Of a stretch of 64,000 bases of DNA, positions 51,946 through 61,986 are shown one piece after another. Position 1 is the stretch's first letter. Each line of letters begins with the position of its first letter. The position numbers and the translations under genes are program-made. The notes beneath the pieces were generated by a model, which was not told the DNA's origin, made no database searches, and saw only the letters and a program-made list of their open reading frames with translations. Origin of the DNA: Gyromitra esculenta (Eukaryota; Ascomycota; Pezizomycetes; Pezizales; Discinaceae); assembly GCA_038503075.1 (NCBI GenBank), contig JBCAML010000021.1, forward strand, positions 868,001 to 932,000. The letters run 5' to 3'.

Positions 51946-54346
51946 CATCCTCCGTCCCCGCTACAACCTCTTCAATTGAAAGTTCACCACCACCTTTTGT
52001 GTTGCAACGGCGTTACACACAGCCAAAAGTCGTTAACACTTCGGCTTCATTTCATTACCCCGCTCACAAAAACAAGTTGGATCCTTGTTTTAACAACACC
52101 ACTCCGATCGCATGTCTTCAGAAGACACAGCAAGAATCTTCACACCTCTCTTCCCCTCTCTCCAAAGAGGTGAAGCCTCCACCACTCCTGCTTCCTCCGC
52201 AACTGCCATGGCGGAACCAAGAACCCCCTCACCAGCGAAACGGCAGAGAGCCGACACCTCTCCTCCATCACCACCTGTCTTCTCCCACCCCACTAATTGG
52301 ATTTCTATAGTCCAAAATAAGGACAACGGGATCACAGGAGCCCCCATGACCCTCAAGACAGTTTGTCAGTTCCTAACAAGGGCTGACGAACTGAATCTCA
52401 CCCACTTCACTTCCCTCCTTAACATGATTCAGCATCTACAAAGCAAGGTCACCCTACTGAAAGAGGCTGCTAAGAGTCCAGCACCTCTCCCGGACATGTT
52501 TCCAGAGTCTCCAACTCTAAGCAAACAAGAGCGCATGCACCTTCTCACAGTAGGGAAAGCAGCGCTCCAAGCATCACCTGCACCACCAAGTGCTCCTCCT
52601 GCTCCTGCTCCTGCTGCTGCAATTCCTGCTCCTCCTGCCCCAAAGCCTTTGCAATGGGCCCAGGTGGCCGCTCTCAAGGGGCGAGGTTTTCCTTCAAGCT
52701 CTCAGGTATCCCCCGAGATAAGCAGTGCTACTTGAAGAGAAAACTAAGCGACGAGAGTGTTTACGAGATTCCACAGGCTCTACGAAGTGTTCAAGTATAG
52801 AGGACTTGAGAACGGCGACAGCGTAAGGTTATGAGGTATAACCGAGGTTTGTATTGTAAAATACAAGAGTGTACGATAGAAGACGTTGCTTAAAGAAAGA
52901 AGAAGGAAAAGTACAACAAGAGGGGAAATCCCTTCGCTTATATACCTCATTCCAACTCGTTCGATGACAAAGACTTGACTCATTGCAACGGAAACCCAAA
53001 GAAACATAACAACAACGTAACACAATTACCTCGCACCCTTATAGCCAACGAACCAACGAAAACAGTCATCCATGAAAGCCGCCAGCAAACTCAAGAGAAA
53101 ACCCCAACCAGCAAAGGCCAAACAGGCTGCTAACGCCCCTGCCCCTAAGATCTCATCTTCCTCTCCCTAAACATCTCCCACCATGCACGCTCGCCGTTTG
53201 ATTGTCAAACGCGACGGCACTCCCCTTTTTCAAGGGTCACCCATGGAACTCAGAGATAAACTCAACTCTGCCATTGGTTCCATCACCATCCAGTCTGTGG
53301 CAATAGACACACATTCCCAGAATGTGTTGTTGACGGTCATGAACAACATGTTTGCCAACACCCATTACAGGAAAGTTGGCCAATTTCTTCACCTAATCCC
53401 AGGAGCTTGCTCCCTACACCTTGACAAACCATTACACCAACTTGTTGTACATGGTATTCCCACCTCTATGGAGCCCGCTGCTATTCAGTAAGAACTCTGC
53501 AACTTCAACCCCGGCCTAACCATGGACACAATTCCAAGATGGCTTACTCTACCTGAAAAACGAAGAGGGAAAACAGTTTCCTCCATTGTCATCACACTCT
53601 CTGGCCCCAAAGCTAATGAGATTGCTAATCGCACACGCCTCTCTGCCTTCTCCACCACTGTCCGAGCCGAACGCAAACTCTGTTTCGGACCATCCACCCA
53701 GTGTTCCCAATGACACAAATTTGGACACCACACAAATAAATGCCCCAATCAACCATGCTGTTGCTGGTGTGTTGGACTCCATCCTACTGCTGCTCATAGC
53801 TGCCCCACACTCTCTTGCTCAACTAAAGGCCGCCCCTGCTCTCACACTCTTGTCAAGTGTGTTAACTGCGACGGACCCCATGAGTCACACCTGAACAGCT
53901 GCCCATCACGCCCTTCAAAGGCCTCACCGCCCCCTCTGGCAGATGATCAGATGGACCTCTAGGTCATTTTACTTATACTCGCTCAACCCTAACTAACTTT
54001 GATTGGAATTTTTCCTGGCTGCTTTTTACTTCCACTGCGGCTTTACTGTGGACCTACTTCTATTGTTTCTCATTGTTTTTTAGCTGTTGTTTGCAAGTCT
54101 CTCTACTTTTACAGGCATTTGTTGTCAATTTTCCCCTGCACTGTTAAGTCGTTCATCGCAGGAACATTGTCTTGTTCTGTCAGAAGTACTTGGTTCGCTT
54201 TTCTTTTGTGTTCTCTCTTGTTACCCAGGCGGATAAGGGTGTTTATTTGGTGGGGATAGGTTTTTTGACTTCATAACCTTTGTGTTGCACAAGCGGTTTT
54301 GTACCTGGAAACAATCATCAAATGATTTAAACAAAAAACAAAAAAA
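51946..54346 (+). mobile_element. LINE copy without ORF2, TSD of 15 bp
   Basis: Flanked by CAAGTTTCTCCACAA at 51931-51945 and 54347-54361. The 5' end is CATCCTCC. ORF1 from ATG 52112 (MSSEDTARIF...), Pro/Ala-rich linker, split by a solo LTR, then RRLIVKRDGTPLFQGS, the conserved VHGIPTSMEPAAIQ block, and zinc knuckles (one Cys codon is now TGA). After ADDQMDL* it goes directly to about 450 bp of AT-rich sequence and the shared LINE 3' end, with an A-rich tail at 54331-54346. Stops at about 53168, 53489 and 53712. No EN or RT domain is present. Confidence 0.85.
52672..53077 (-). mobile_element. Solo LTR, family B, TSD GCCGC
   Basis: TCTCAAGG...CATGAAA, flanked by GCCGC at 52667-52671 and 53078-53082. 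It splits ORF1 at WAQVAA. Confidence 0.9.
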
Positions 54347-54556
54347 CAAGTTTCTCCACAATTGCATTTTGTCTCGTCTTCGACATCTATTCATTTTAGC
54401 ATTTTGTGCGCAAACGCGGACCTCGATTCATATCTTTGCCATGGTGTTTCTATATCAGATATTGTTGTCTGGGGATTGTTAATCAAAAGAAGCCACAGTT
54501 CCAAGTAGAAGACCCACCTATCATCAGCTCCCGCTCCAACCCAACAACAGGATTCG

Positions 54557-54972
54557 TTTCACGGATTAAGGATTAGGCATAGGGTTAGGTTTTGGCTCGT
54601 TGGTTGTTATGGTTTTCGGGTTGTAGTGAAGGATAATGCCATTGTATTTCAGTTCTTATCGGTTATTGGGTTTTGTTGGGAAAAGCAAGGTATTTAAGGG
54701 ATGGATTTCGCTCTTCTTTTACTCTCTTCTTCTTTTCTCTCTAAGCAACGTTCTTACTTTACTTCTACTGGATTGTTTTAATACTATCTCGATTCTACCT
54801 CAGAATCCCCACAGTCACTGTCGCTGTGAAAACCTTACACTTAACTCGCCTGGAGTTAGACCCCCGTAGGACCTGTAGAAACATTGCATACCTTGTCGCT
54901 TGACCTTTCGTTTAAGTAGCACAGCTCACCTTCAGGGATACTGAAGGGCTTAACAAGGGTCAAACCGTGAGA
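54557..54972 (+). mobile_element. Solo LTR, Gypsy family A, TSD ATTCG/GTTCG
   Basis: TTTCACGG...CCGTGAGA with one mismatch in the duplication. Hairpin CCTTCAGGGATACTGAAGG at about 54930. Confidence 0.85.
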
Positions 54973-56126
54973 GTTCGCTTTCTTGCCTGTATCCTAATAA
55001 TCCATCAACGCACAGCTGAGCACGGTACAAACCACCAGAACTGTGGTCCACTTGATGGGCATGAACTCACTGGCTGTCAACGGTCCATGTCCTACCACCC
55101 ATTCCGATCCGAAAAAATGCTGCTCTAGGAGCATTAGGATTGCAGAGTGCATAAACTAAGCCCTTCTCGGTAGCCCGCTTCCCAATGTTTAAGGTTAGCA
55201 AGCTAACAGACCTTGGTCTCAGGATTCTTACATTCAGTATTTCCTTGGGGATGAATTGGTCTTTTTCGAGTAAACGGTGGACCTTCTGACGGCAGACCTC
55301 CGGGTTATGCGCCTGCAGCTTATATGCGTGGATAATTATATGTTGTGCATCAGACACCAAGTATGATCGGTACGACGTAATTCTTCTCTTCAGTTACTAT
55401 ACGTCCGCAACAGTCTTAAAAAGGTGTTTCAAGCCCACAAGTTTGAGAGGTACGAGGTCTGTCATCATATCAGGTGGTATCACACCATTCGCAACTGTTT
55501 GCCAGATCACATCTTTGTCTATCTCCTGTTTCCGATAGTCCATTGCCATACCCCATGCTTTTAATGCTAACATGTCTTGCCTGGGCGTGTTTGGCCACAG
55601 CTGAGCTGTAAACAAGCCCACTTGGAGGAAGACCTTCATGTAGTTGTACACGAATCTGTTCCTGTGGGGCACAAGTGTAGACCTAGATACAGCCCCGAGA
55701 ACATCGTCGAGAGGATCGTCGCTTGGAGCTATTGACGAAGGTGGTGTGGACTCGTACCTGGTATGACCGCGTTCATGTGAAGTTGACTGTTCTCATGAAA
55801 ACAGACAAGGACGTTTGTCAAGCTCTCTTAGGGCGTCTCCCAAGCTTCGTTTCTCGCCAGATACTGGCTCAGGGGTATTTACTAGACTACGGCACAGCGA
55901 AGAAGCTCTACTATTGGGGGGTCCGTGACCAGCCCATCTCCCCCATTGTCCGGCTATTCTCTCACTTCAATTCAGCCATCTCAGATAAATTATTCCTGGG
56001 TATATATTCACGCACATCTTGGTTCCTCATCATCGTCTTCATCCTCATCATAGTCGTCAGCGCCGTTTTCTATGTTTTCTTCCGGTCCTTCCGCCATGTG
56101 TCTTCTCGGGATACATTGTGGCTCCA

Positions 56127-56538
56127 TTTCAAGGAGGAAGTCGAATAATGGGTTAGGGTTCGGTTAGAAGGGCTGTAATGGATTTCGGGTTATCTTTCAT
56201 TAATAATGTCTTTGTCTTTCGGTTATGTTCGGTTATGGGTCACTTGAAGGAAAAGCGGGGTATATAAAGGGAATAGTTTTGTTGTTGTTGTTACTTTTTC
56301 CTTCTTTTCTTAAGCAATGTTCTCGTTCACTTCTGCCTGTATTACTTTAATACTATCTCGGTTCTACCTCAGAACCTTCGCTGTCACTGTGAAACATCGC
56401 CGATACTTCGCCTTGAAGTATATCCACCGTAGGACCTGTAGAAACATTGCACTTGTCGAACAAGTTGATACCTCGTTTAAGTAGCACCGCTCACCTTCAG
56501 GGATACTGAAGGGCTGAACAAGGGACCCAACCGTGAGA
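56127..56538 (+). mobile_element. Solo LTR, Gypsy family A, TSD CTCCA
   Basis: TTTCAAGG...CCGTGAGA, 412 bp; CTCCA at 56122-56126 and 56539-56543. Confidence 0.9.
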
Positions 56539-56562
56539 CTCCAGTTGCTAGGTTGAGGTTCT

Positions 56563-56974
56563 TCTCACAGTCGGTCCCTTGTTAAGCCCTTCAGTATCCC
56601 TGAAGGTGAGCAGTGCTACTTAAACAAGGTAACAACACGTTCAAAGAGCGCAATGTTTCTACAAGTTCTATGAAGGGTTTATCTCCAGGTGAGATAAGTG
56701 CAGCAAGGTGGACAACGACAGCGAGGGTTCTGAGGTAGAACCGAGATAGTATTCAAAAGGATACAGGAGAAGGTAAACGAGAACGTTGCTTAAGAAGAGA
56801 AGAAGAAGATAAAGAATGAATGAAGTCCATCATTTTAATACCCCGCTTTTCCCCATTAAAACCCAATAACCGATAACACCCGAAATACAACGACATTGTC
56901 CCTTATAACACCTAAAATCCATGACAACCATCGAACTGAAACCTAACCCTATACCCAATCCTTAATCCGTGAAA
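56563..56974 (-). mobile_element. Solo LTR, Gypsy family A, inverted, TSD GTTCT
   Basis: TCTCACAG...CCGTGAAA, 412 bp; GTTCT at 56558-56562 and 56975-56979. Only 24 bp separate it from the preceding solo LTR of opposite orientation. Confidence 0.9.
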
Positions 56975-57186
56975 GTTCTTGCCACTAGTCTAACGTCAGT
57001 AGTGGCCATCAACGGAGGCTAGTATTCATTCAATCTTTTACCTTCATTTTCCTCCTCGTCTTCACTGACAGCGGACCTGCCGTGTACTGAACTAGGAGGT
57101 GGAGGCTGAGATGTTGCTGAGGCCCTCTGAGCCTGATTAGAGTGTCTTATTTGGCGTTCATTCTCTTGTGGTGTATCTGCTCTCAT

Positions 57187-58425
57187 TTTGACGTCCTAGG
57201 TTGGTGATCTGGTTCAATGAGATATTGTAGTGAAAGAAATAGGGTGTTGTTGGTGAGTCTTTGAGAAGGGGGTATTAGAGCGATGAAGAAAAGGGGTGAC
57301 TGAACCGCTCTCTCTCTCTCTCTTGGACGCCTTGATTACGTAACGCAGACCCACAAATCACTCAGCTTCCCTTGACGTCTGCAGACCGTTTGTGGACCTG
57401 GAACGATTGAGTCTTCTGTCAGCGGTCTTGAACGATAGCTGTGGACCTTGCAATCCGCGCTCCGACACACGCCCCACTGTGTCTCCCAGAGATATATAGT
57501 GATCAAGTTAATTGGGTGTGGTGTTTGGCAAGAAATGCGAACATGGGTGCAAAGATAGTAGTCAAAAAAGACTAGAGCTAGGAAACACATAATTTGGTGT
57601 TGGTGAATCGTGGTAGGAAATCTTTGATGGGAGCAGGAAAGGCCTGCTCTGGCAGGGCGTTATATATATCTACGAACAGCTAATACTTCAGTTGCCTTTT
57701 GAACTTCCCTGGAGGATGCGGATCGAGCAACAGAAAGCTGCATATTAAGCAGAAAGCGAATCGTAAATATATCAAGTCTGTTATATTAACAACAATTGGC
57801 ACCCCCGCGCCCTTTCTTCCCCAATTTCTACGGTATAACATGTATGTTTGCATGAATGATATATCTATCTATCCGTCTACGGTTTGATTGATGTTGATAA
57901 ATCGAGTGACAGATCATGCTTATTGAGCTGTATCCTTATTCGGGGACTTGCCCCATGCTATACCTAATTCGGCAAGACAAGCCGAACCACAGATCCAACC
58001 ACAAACACCAAAACACGGACCCAAAGAATCAATTGAGAAAATGCAATACACCTAAAATCTATAATGAAAAACCAATACTCCCGTATCTAATACACCTTAG
58101 AAATCTACTGTGCTAGTTAGCATAGGTCTCCGAAAACTTGTGCTGAGCAGGGATCCTACTGACCCATTCTGCGTATCTAGCAGACCGAACGCAAACCTAC
58201 CAGCAGACCCTATCCTAAGCTAAAAATGACCCACCCGCAGACCTAAGAGAAAATAGAAATAAAATGCTAAACTGAATTTCTCCCAGACACCTCATTTGCA
58301 ACCAATAGTCAAATGCAGACTTAATCAATAATCAAAATGTCATCAGGTATGTATTTATTCAGCTCTCTCTTCTGCTCGGCTAGGTATTTGATCCTGGCGT
58401 TTGTGTCATCCAGTAGCTCCACATA
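57187..58425. other. No gene; GCAGACC motifs and a CT microsatellite
   Basis: A CT run at about 57308-57322. GCAGACC copies at 57345, 57381, 58180, 58203, 58237 and GCAGACT at 58315, mostly on the plus strand. The region joins the promoter side of the unknown gene and the 3' side of the SNF2 gene. Small frames (57336-58116) show nothing known. Confidence 0.4.
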
Positions 58426-61400
58426 TTAAAGATCAGTCCCAATGATTTTATGCATAAAACGAGCCTCGAATCTTCCCAGGATCTTGTGAAGCTGCTGCCC
58501 CCTATCATCAACCCCTCCAACAGTATGCAGAGTCCGCAAAGTTGGCTTGCGCGTCTGGCCGAGGCGATGGATGCGCACAATTGTTTGTCCCTGCTCGTTT
58601 AAATTCCAGAATTTCTTGGCTATGATGACATGATTCGCAGCAACGAGGTTAACACCCGTTCCACCAAGAGCTGGGGTGAGGATGAACATGCTTGGGATGT
58701 TGCTCTCGGCGAATTTTTGAAGGATCTCAGTGCGCTCTTGTGGCTCAAAAGCTGTGTGGTAAAGGAAAGGTTTTACTGCTGGGTGGAAGGTGCTTACCCA
58801 CCAAGCTAGGATGTGCGTTTCGCCCGGTAGCGGAGCAAAAACAACAGCCTTATTCAGCAGACCCTCCTTTACAGGCTCCATCAAAATCAGGAGAAACGTA
58901 GACTCTAGCCAACGAAAGATAGGCCCTCCAATAAACTTTTTCTCTTCCCATTCACATCGGAAAACGGTGCTAGTGTCCGCTCTGGATTAGGTGATAAAGT
59001 CACCTAATACGACAAGGTTTTGTGTAAAGGAGCCTAAGCACCACTTGTGTACCATGGTCTGGGGTTTGCTCATATGGGCTATCCTCAACTCTTTTTCGAA
59101 CGCTTTGTGTCGCTCATCCTCCTCTGGCGTGAACTCTAGGCGGACCTCCGTGGAGGTATGCTCAGGAACCTTCACGAGAGCTGTACCATTGGCGCTTTTG
59201 CTCTCTACCCACCGGCAGATAGTCCAGGGCCAGACACAGCTCTTGACCATTTCGTACGTCTCTTCCATGGACCCATCATCGCATTTTGGTTTGTTGATGG
59301 CCTTTGCTAACGGTTTGGGTCCATGATCCGTGAGACTGTCAGCCTTGCAAGAACTGAATAGCCAATGAGTTTGAACGACCCAGTCGAGCATGGTATGATG
59401 CATCGGGGTACCCAATAGCTGGATTCTGTAGGGTGCGTCAAGCTCCGTCAATGCTGCAAAACCCATGGTCTTGGTGTTTTTGACCCAATGTGATTCGTCA
59501 AATATCACCATCCTGAATTCACAACCCTTCATTGACTTTTGGAACCTGTTGTGGAAAGTACTGTAAGAGATGAGGTAGACAATATTCTTGTGTTCTGGGT
59601 GATCCATGTCAATGTTTATTTCTGCTGTGGTGGGTTTGTTGTTCCCAGCAATGACCTGCAATGTTAAACCAGTTCCTGGCAGAACTTTCTTGATAGTCGA
59701 ATCCCAGGTCTGCGGAAGAGATGGTGGCACTACAATCAAAATCGGCCTGTGAAGGACATCTGCGTCTTCAGAAAGCAATGGACAGTTGAATTCAAGTTCG
59801 AAAAGCTTTTTCTCTTTGTAGAATGGGATGGGTTTGTTGGCGGCGACTTGTCCGAGGAGCCACTTAATGTGGAGGACTGCAGCCAAAGCTGTATATGTTT
59901 ACCCTAGACCCATGTCATCTGCGATCAGCACCCCGGTAAGTCCAAGCCCATCCTGCTGCATGAAGCGCTGAAGCACAAAGGCTTCACCCCAGACTTGATG
60001 TGGTAAAAGTCTCGCAGCTGGTATGCCGGATATCTTGAGAAGGTGATCACCAGTATCACCCTCAGCTGGGGCCAACTGACGGGCCCTAAGCTGCCACATT
60101 GCGTCATTGAAGCATTGGTGCTCAAAATCATTGTTCATCTAGTCCATGCAATAGCCATGAAGGTCTGAAAGTTTGCTGTATTTTGTCGGGACTACTTCAT
60201 CGTCAACAGGATCATTGATAGGGTTTGCTAGGTTCTCACGTCGATGCCGCCCGGACAACGGGCCTGGCATGTTTTTAAGGATGTCATCTATATCATCAAC
60301 TGGGATAATTTTCTTGTCTAGAGGGTCTGTGTCAGTGGACAATTTAATATATTAATATATATACAGGTTCCTATAGTGCTACTGACCGTCACCATCATCT
60401 CCCTTGTCCAAAGACCCACTTCCTTCACCTGTATCGTTCTCATTTCCTTCATCATCATTCTCTCCTTCTGCTTCCACATCCTCTATCTTCATCTGCGCTT
60501 TCACAGCATCTAGTGCCGCTTTCAGCTTCAACTTGGCAATCCTTTTGGTCACAGGGTCCGCTATTTGCGCTTCCAGTGATTTCTCCTCCTCCAGGTCCAC
60601 CGCCCTCTGCTCCTTCCGCCTCTTTTCCTCAGCAGCCCTTGCAGCTTCAGCCGAGGCTTTCTCCTTCTCTAATTTCTCCTTCTCCGCCTTAGCCTTTGCT
60701 CTGGCTTTCGCTTTAGCTTTCTCTTTTTCCTCCACTGCCTTCTTGGCTTCCGTTTCCTCCACAATATTAGCATCAGTTTTCGCTTTCACCACTTCTCCCG
60801 CTTTCTTTCTGTCAATAGCCGAAGCCTGTATGACTTCTCTCATGGGCTCCTTACCTGTTGGCCGGCAAACATTTACACCCAGGTACTTGAAACCTCTAGT
60901 AGGGTCGTAGTTCGATTGAGCATTGATGATGGCGGTGTTCCACGATCGTTGGTCCATGATAGGGGTTTTGGTGGATTTTATGGGTTCCCCTTCAGCGCCA
61001 TTTCCCATCAGCGCCTGCAGCTCAGGATCGCGGATTGGCACATCCACCCAGACCGGAAGATTGTCAGTTAGCTTGGTCTCTTCTTGGACCCACTTAACTA
61101 GGTCCTCGCATTTGCGAACCGCCTGGTAGCTGATCATTGGACGGACCATCCCGTATATGAGCACGCATAAGAATGTAGGAAATTCGAGAATGGGATATTC
61201 AATCTTCGCAAGGTTCCAGGGGAGGAGGCTTGCACTGTCGTTGTCTTCTTCAAGCGACCGTTTGGGGGTTTCAGACCTCATAGCACCAATTGGTTTGGAT
61301 GCCCATGGTGGTTTTGCGCGCACTTTCTTTGTTTGTGCCAGCAGAAACAAATGTGCGTAGTTGCCCTTCTTTTTTGCCCCAGCTACTCCTGGGAAATGAT

Positions 61401-61620
61401 CCATACTCCAGACGTCGGGGTATGCGGTGAACATCTCCTGTATGCATTTCTTCCAACTAGCCTTGTCCCCCACGTCTTCAAAATGCTTGTAGCCCTTGCG
61501 TATCTCTGGCCGGGATCCAAGGATGTTCGCTTTGAATGGTGCAATAAATTCCTTCCACTCCTCTGACTCCTCTGAGGGAAACCCGAGAGCTATGACGATA
61601 TCTTGACCAGTGATTGACAT
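58426..61620 (-). pseudogene. SNF2-family helicase-like gene with three in-frame stops
   Basis: Exon 1 61620-60387 encodes a novel N-terminal region (MSITGQDIVIALGFPSEESE...) and a long Lys/Ala/Glu coiled coil; intron 60327-60386 (GT...AG, 60 bp); exon 2 60326-58426 holds the helicase. Motifs: LTGVLIADDMGLG then stop then T at the Walker A site, IVVPPSLPQTW, FDESHWVKN (DExH), LLGTPMHHT, KAVVFAPLPGE, LGGTGVNLVAANHVI and QTIVRIHRLGQTRKP. Stops TAG at 60141-60139, TAA at 59901-59899 (the Walker lysine codon) and TAA at 58989-58987; no frameshift in about 1.9 kb. If translated it would remodel or unwind DNA using ATP. Flanked by inverted GCAGACC/GGTCTGC repeats. Confidence 0.8.
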
Positions 61621-61986
61621 GTTGATCTGAGGTGGAGTCTGCGGTTTTTAGAGGTCTGCGCTTGGTTCAGTATGTCGGTTATCTATTGGGTCTGCTACAC
61701 AGGCAGTAGGAGGTCTACCTGTATAATCCCATTAATCGAATATAGCAAATATGATCGATATGGTCGATATTTGTCGAATATAAATATGTCAAACGTGGTA
61801 AATTGTGCTTCTGCCTGATCTGGGATTTTGATCGATAGGGAAGCAAAGCGAGGTTTGTATAACCTCTCTCTTAGTCAGACCCTCTCAAGAGAAGCAATAC
61901 AGGGTTCATCTTGAAAAATATGAGGCTGATGATCTGAAGGAGCACGGTGCTCTTCTTGAAAACATGACATCATGAAAACAGGAAGG
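61621..61986. other. No gene; 5' flank of the SNF2 gene with GGTCTGC motifs
   Basis: AGTCTGC at 61635, GGTCTGC at 61653 and 61689, GGTCTACC at 61711, opposite in direction to the GCAGACC copies at 58180-58243. Confidence 0.45.

Larger units (their letters stand above)
55067..57186 (-). pseudogene. Unknown minus-strand gene, split by two solo LTRs
   Basis: Likely start ATG 57186 (MRADTPQENERQIRHSNQAQ), followed by a Pro/Ser-rich and acidic part (EDEEENEG). After the two LTRs the frame reads EQSTSHERGHTRYESTPPSS, SDDPLDDVLGAVSRSTLV, then an alpha-helical part: NRFVYNYMKVFLQVGLF, ALKAWGMAMDYRKQEIDK, VGLKHLFKTVADV, two stops in a row (TAG TAA at about 55396-55391), and SYLVSDAQHIIIHAYKLQ, ending GGRTWTVDSQ. 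The pattern of a variable tail plus a helical domain resembles the fungal DUF6532 type, but I cannot confirm this. The opposite hydrophobic frame at 55723-56148 is a shadow. Confidence 0.45.

Noticed and set aside
55723..56148. Plus-strand 141-aa frame with a hydrophobic segment (membrane protein?)
   Set aside because: The minus strand across the same bases reads as an acidic linker of the gene at 55067-57186; the hydrophobic run is the complement of the acidic codons.
60404..60910. Ser/Ala/Phe-rich 168-aa plus-strand frame
   Set aside because: Antisense shadow of the Lys/Glu/Ala coiled coil of the SNF2 gene.
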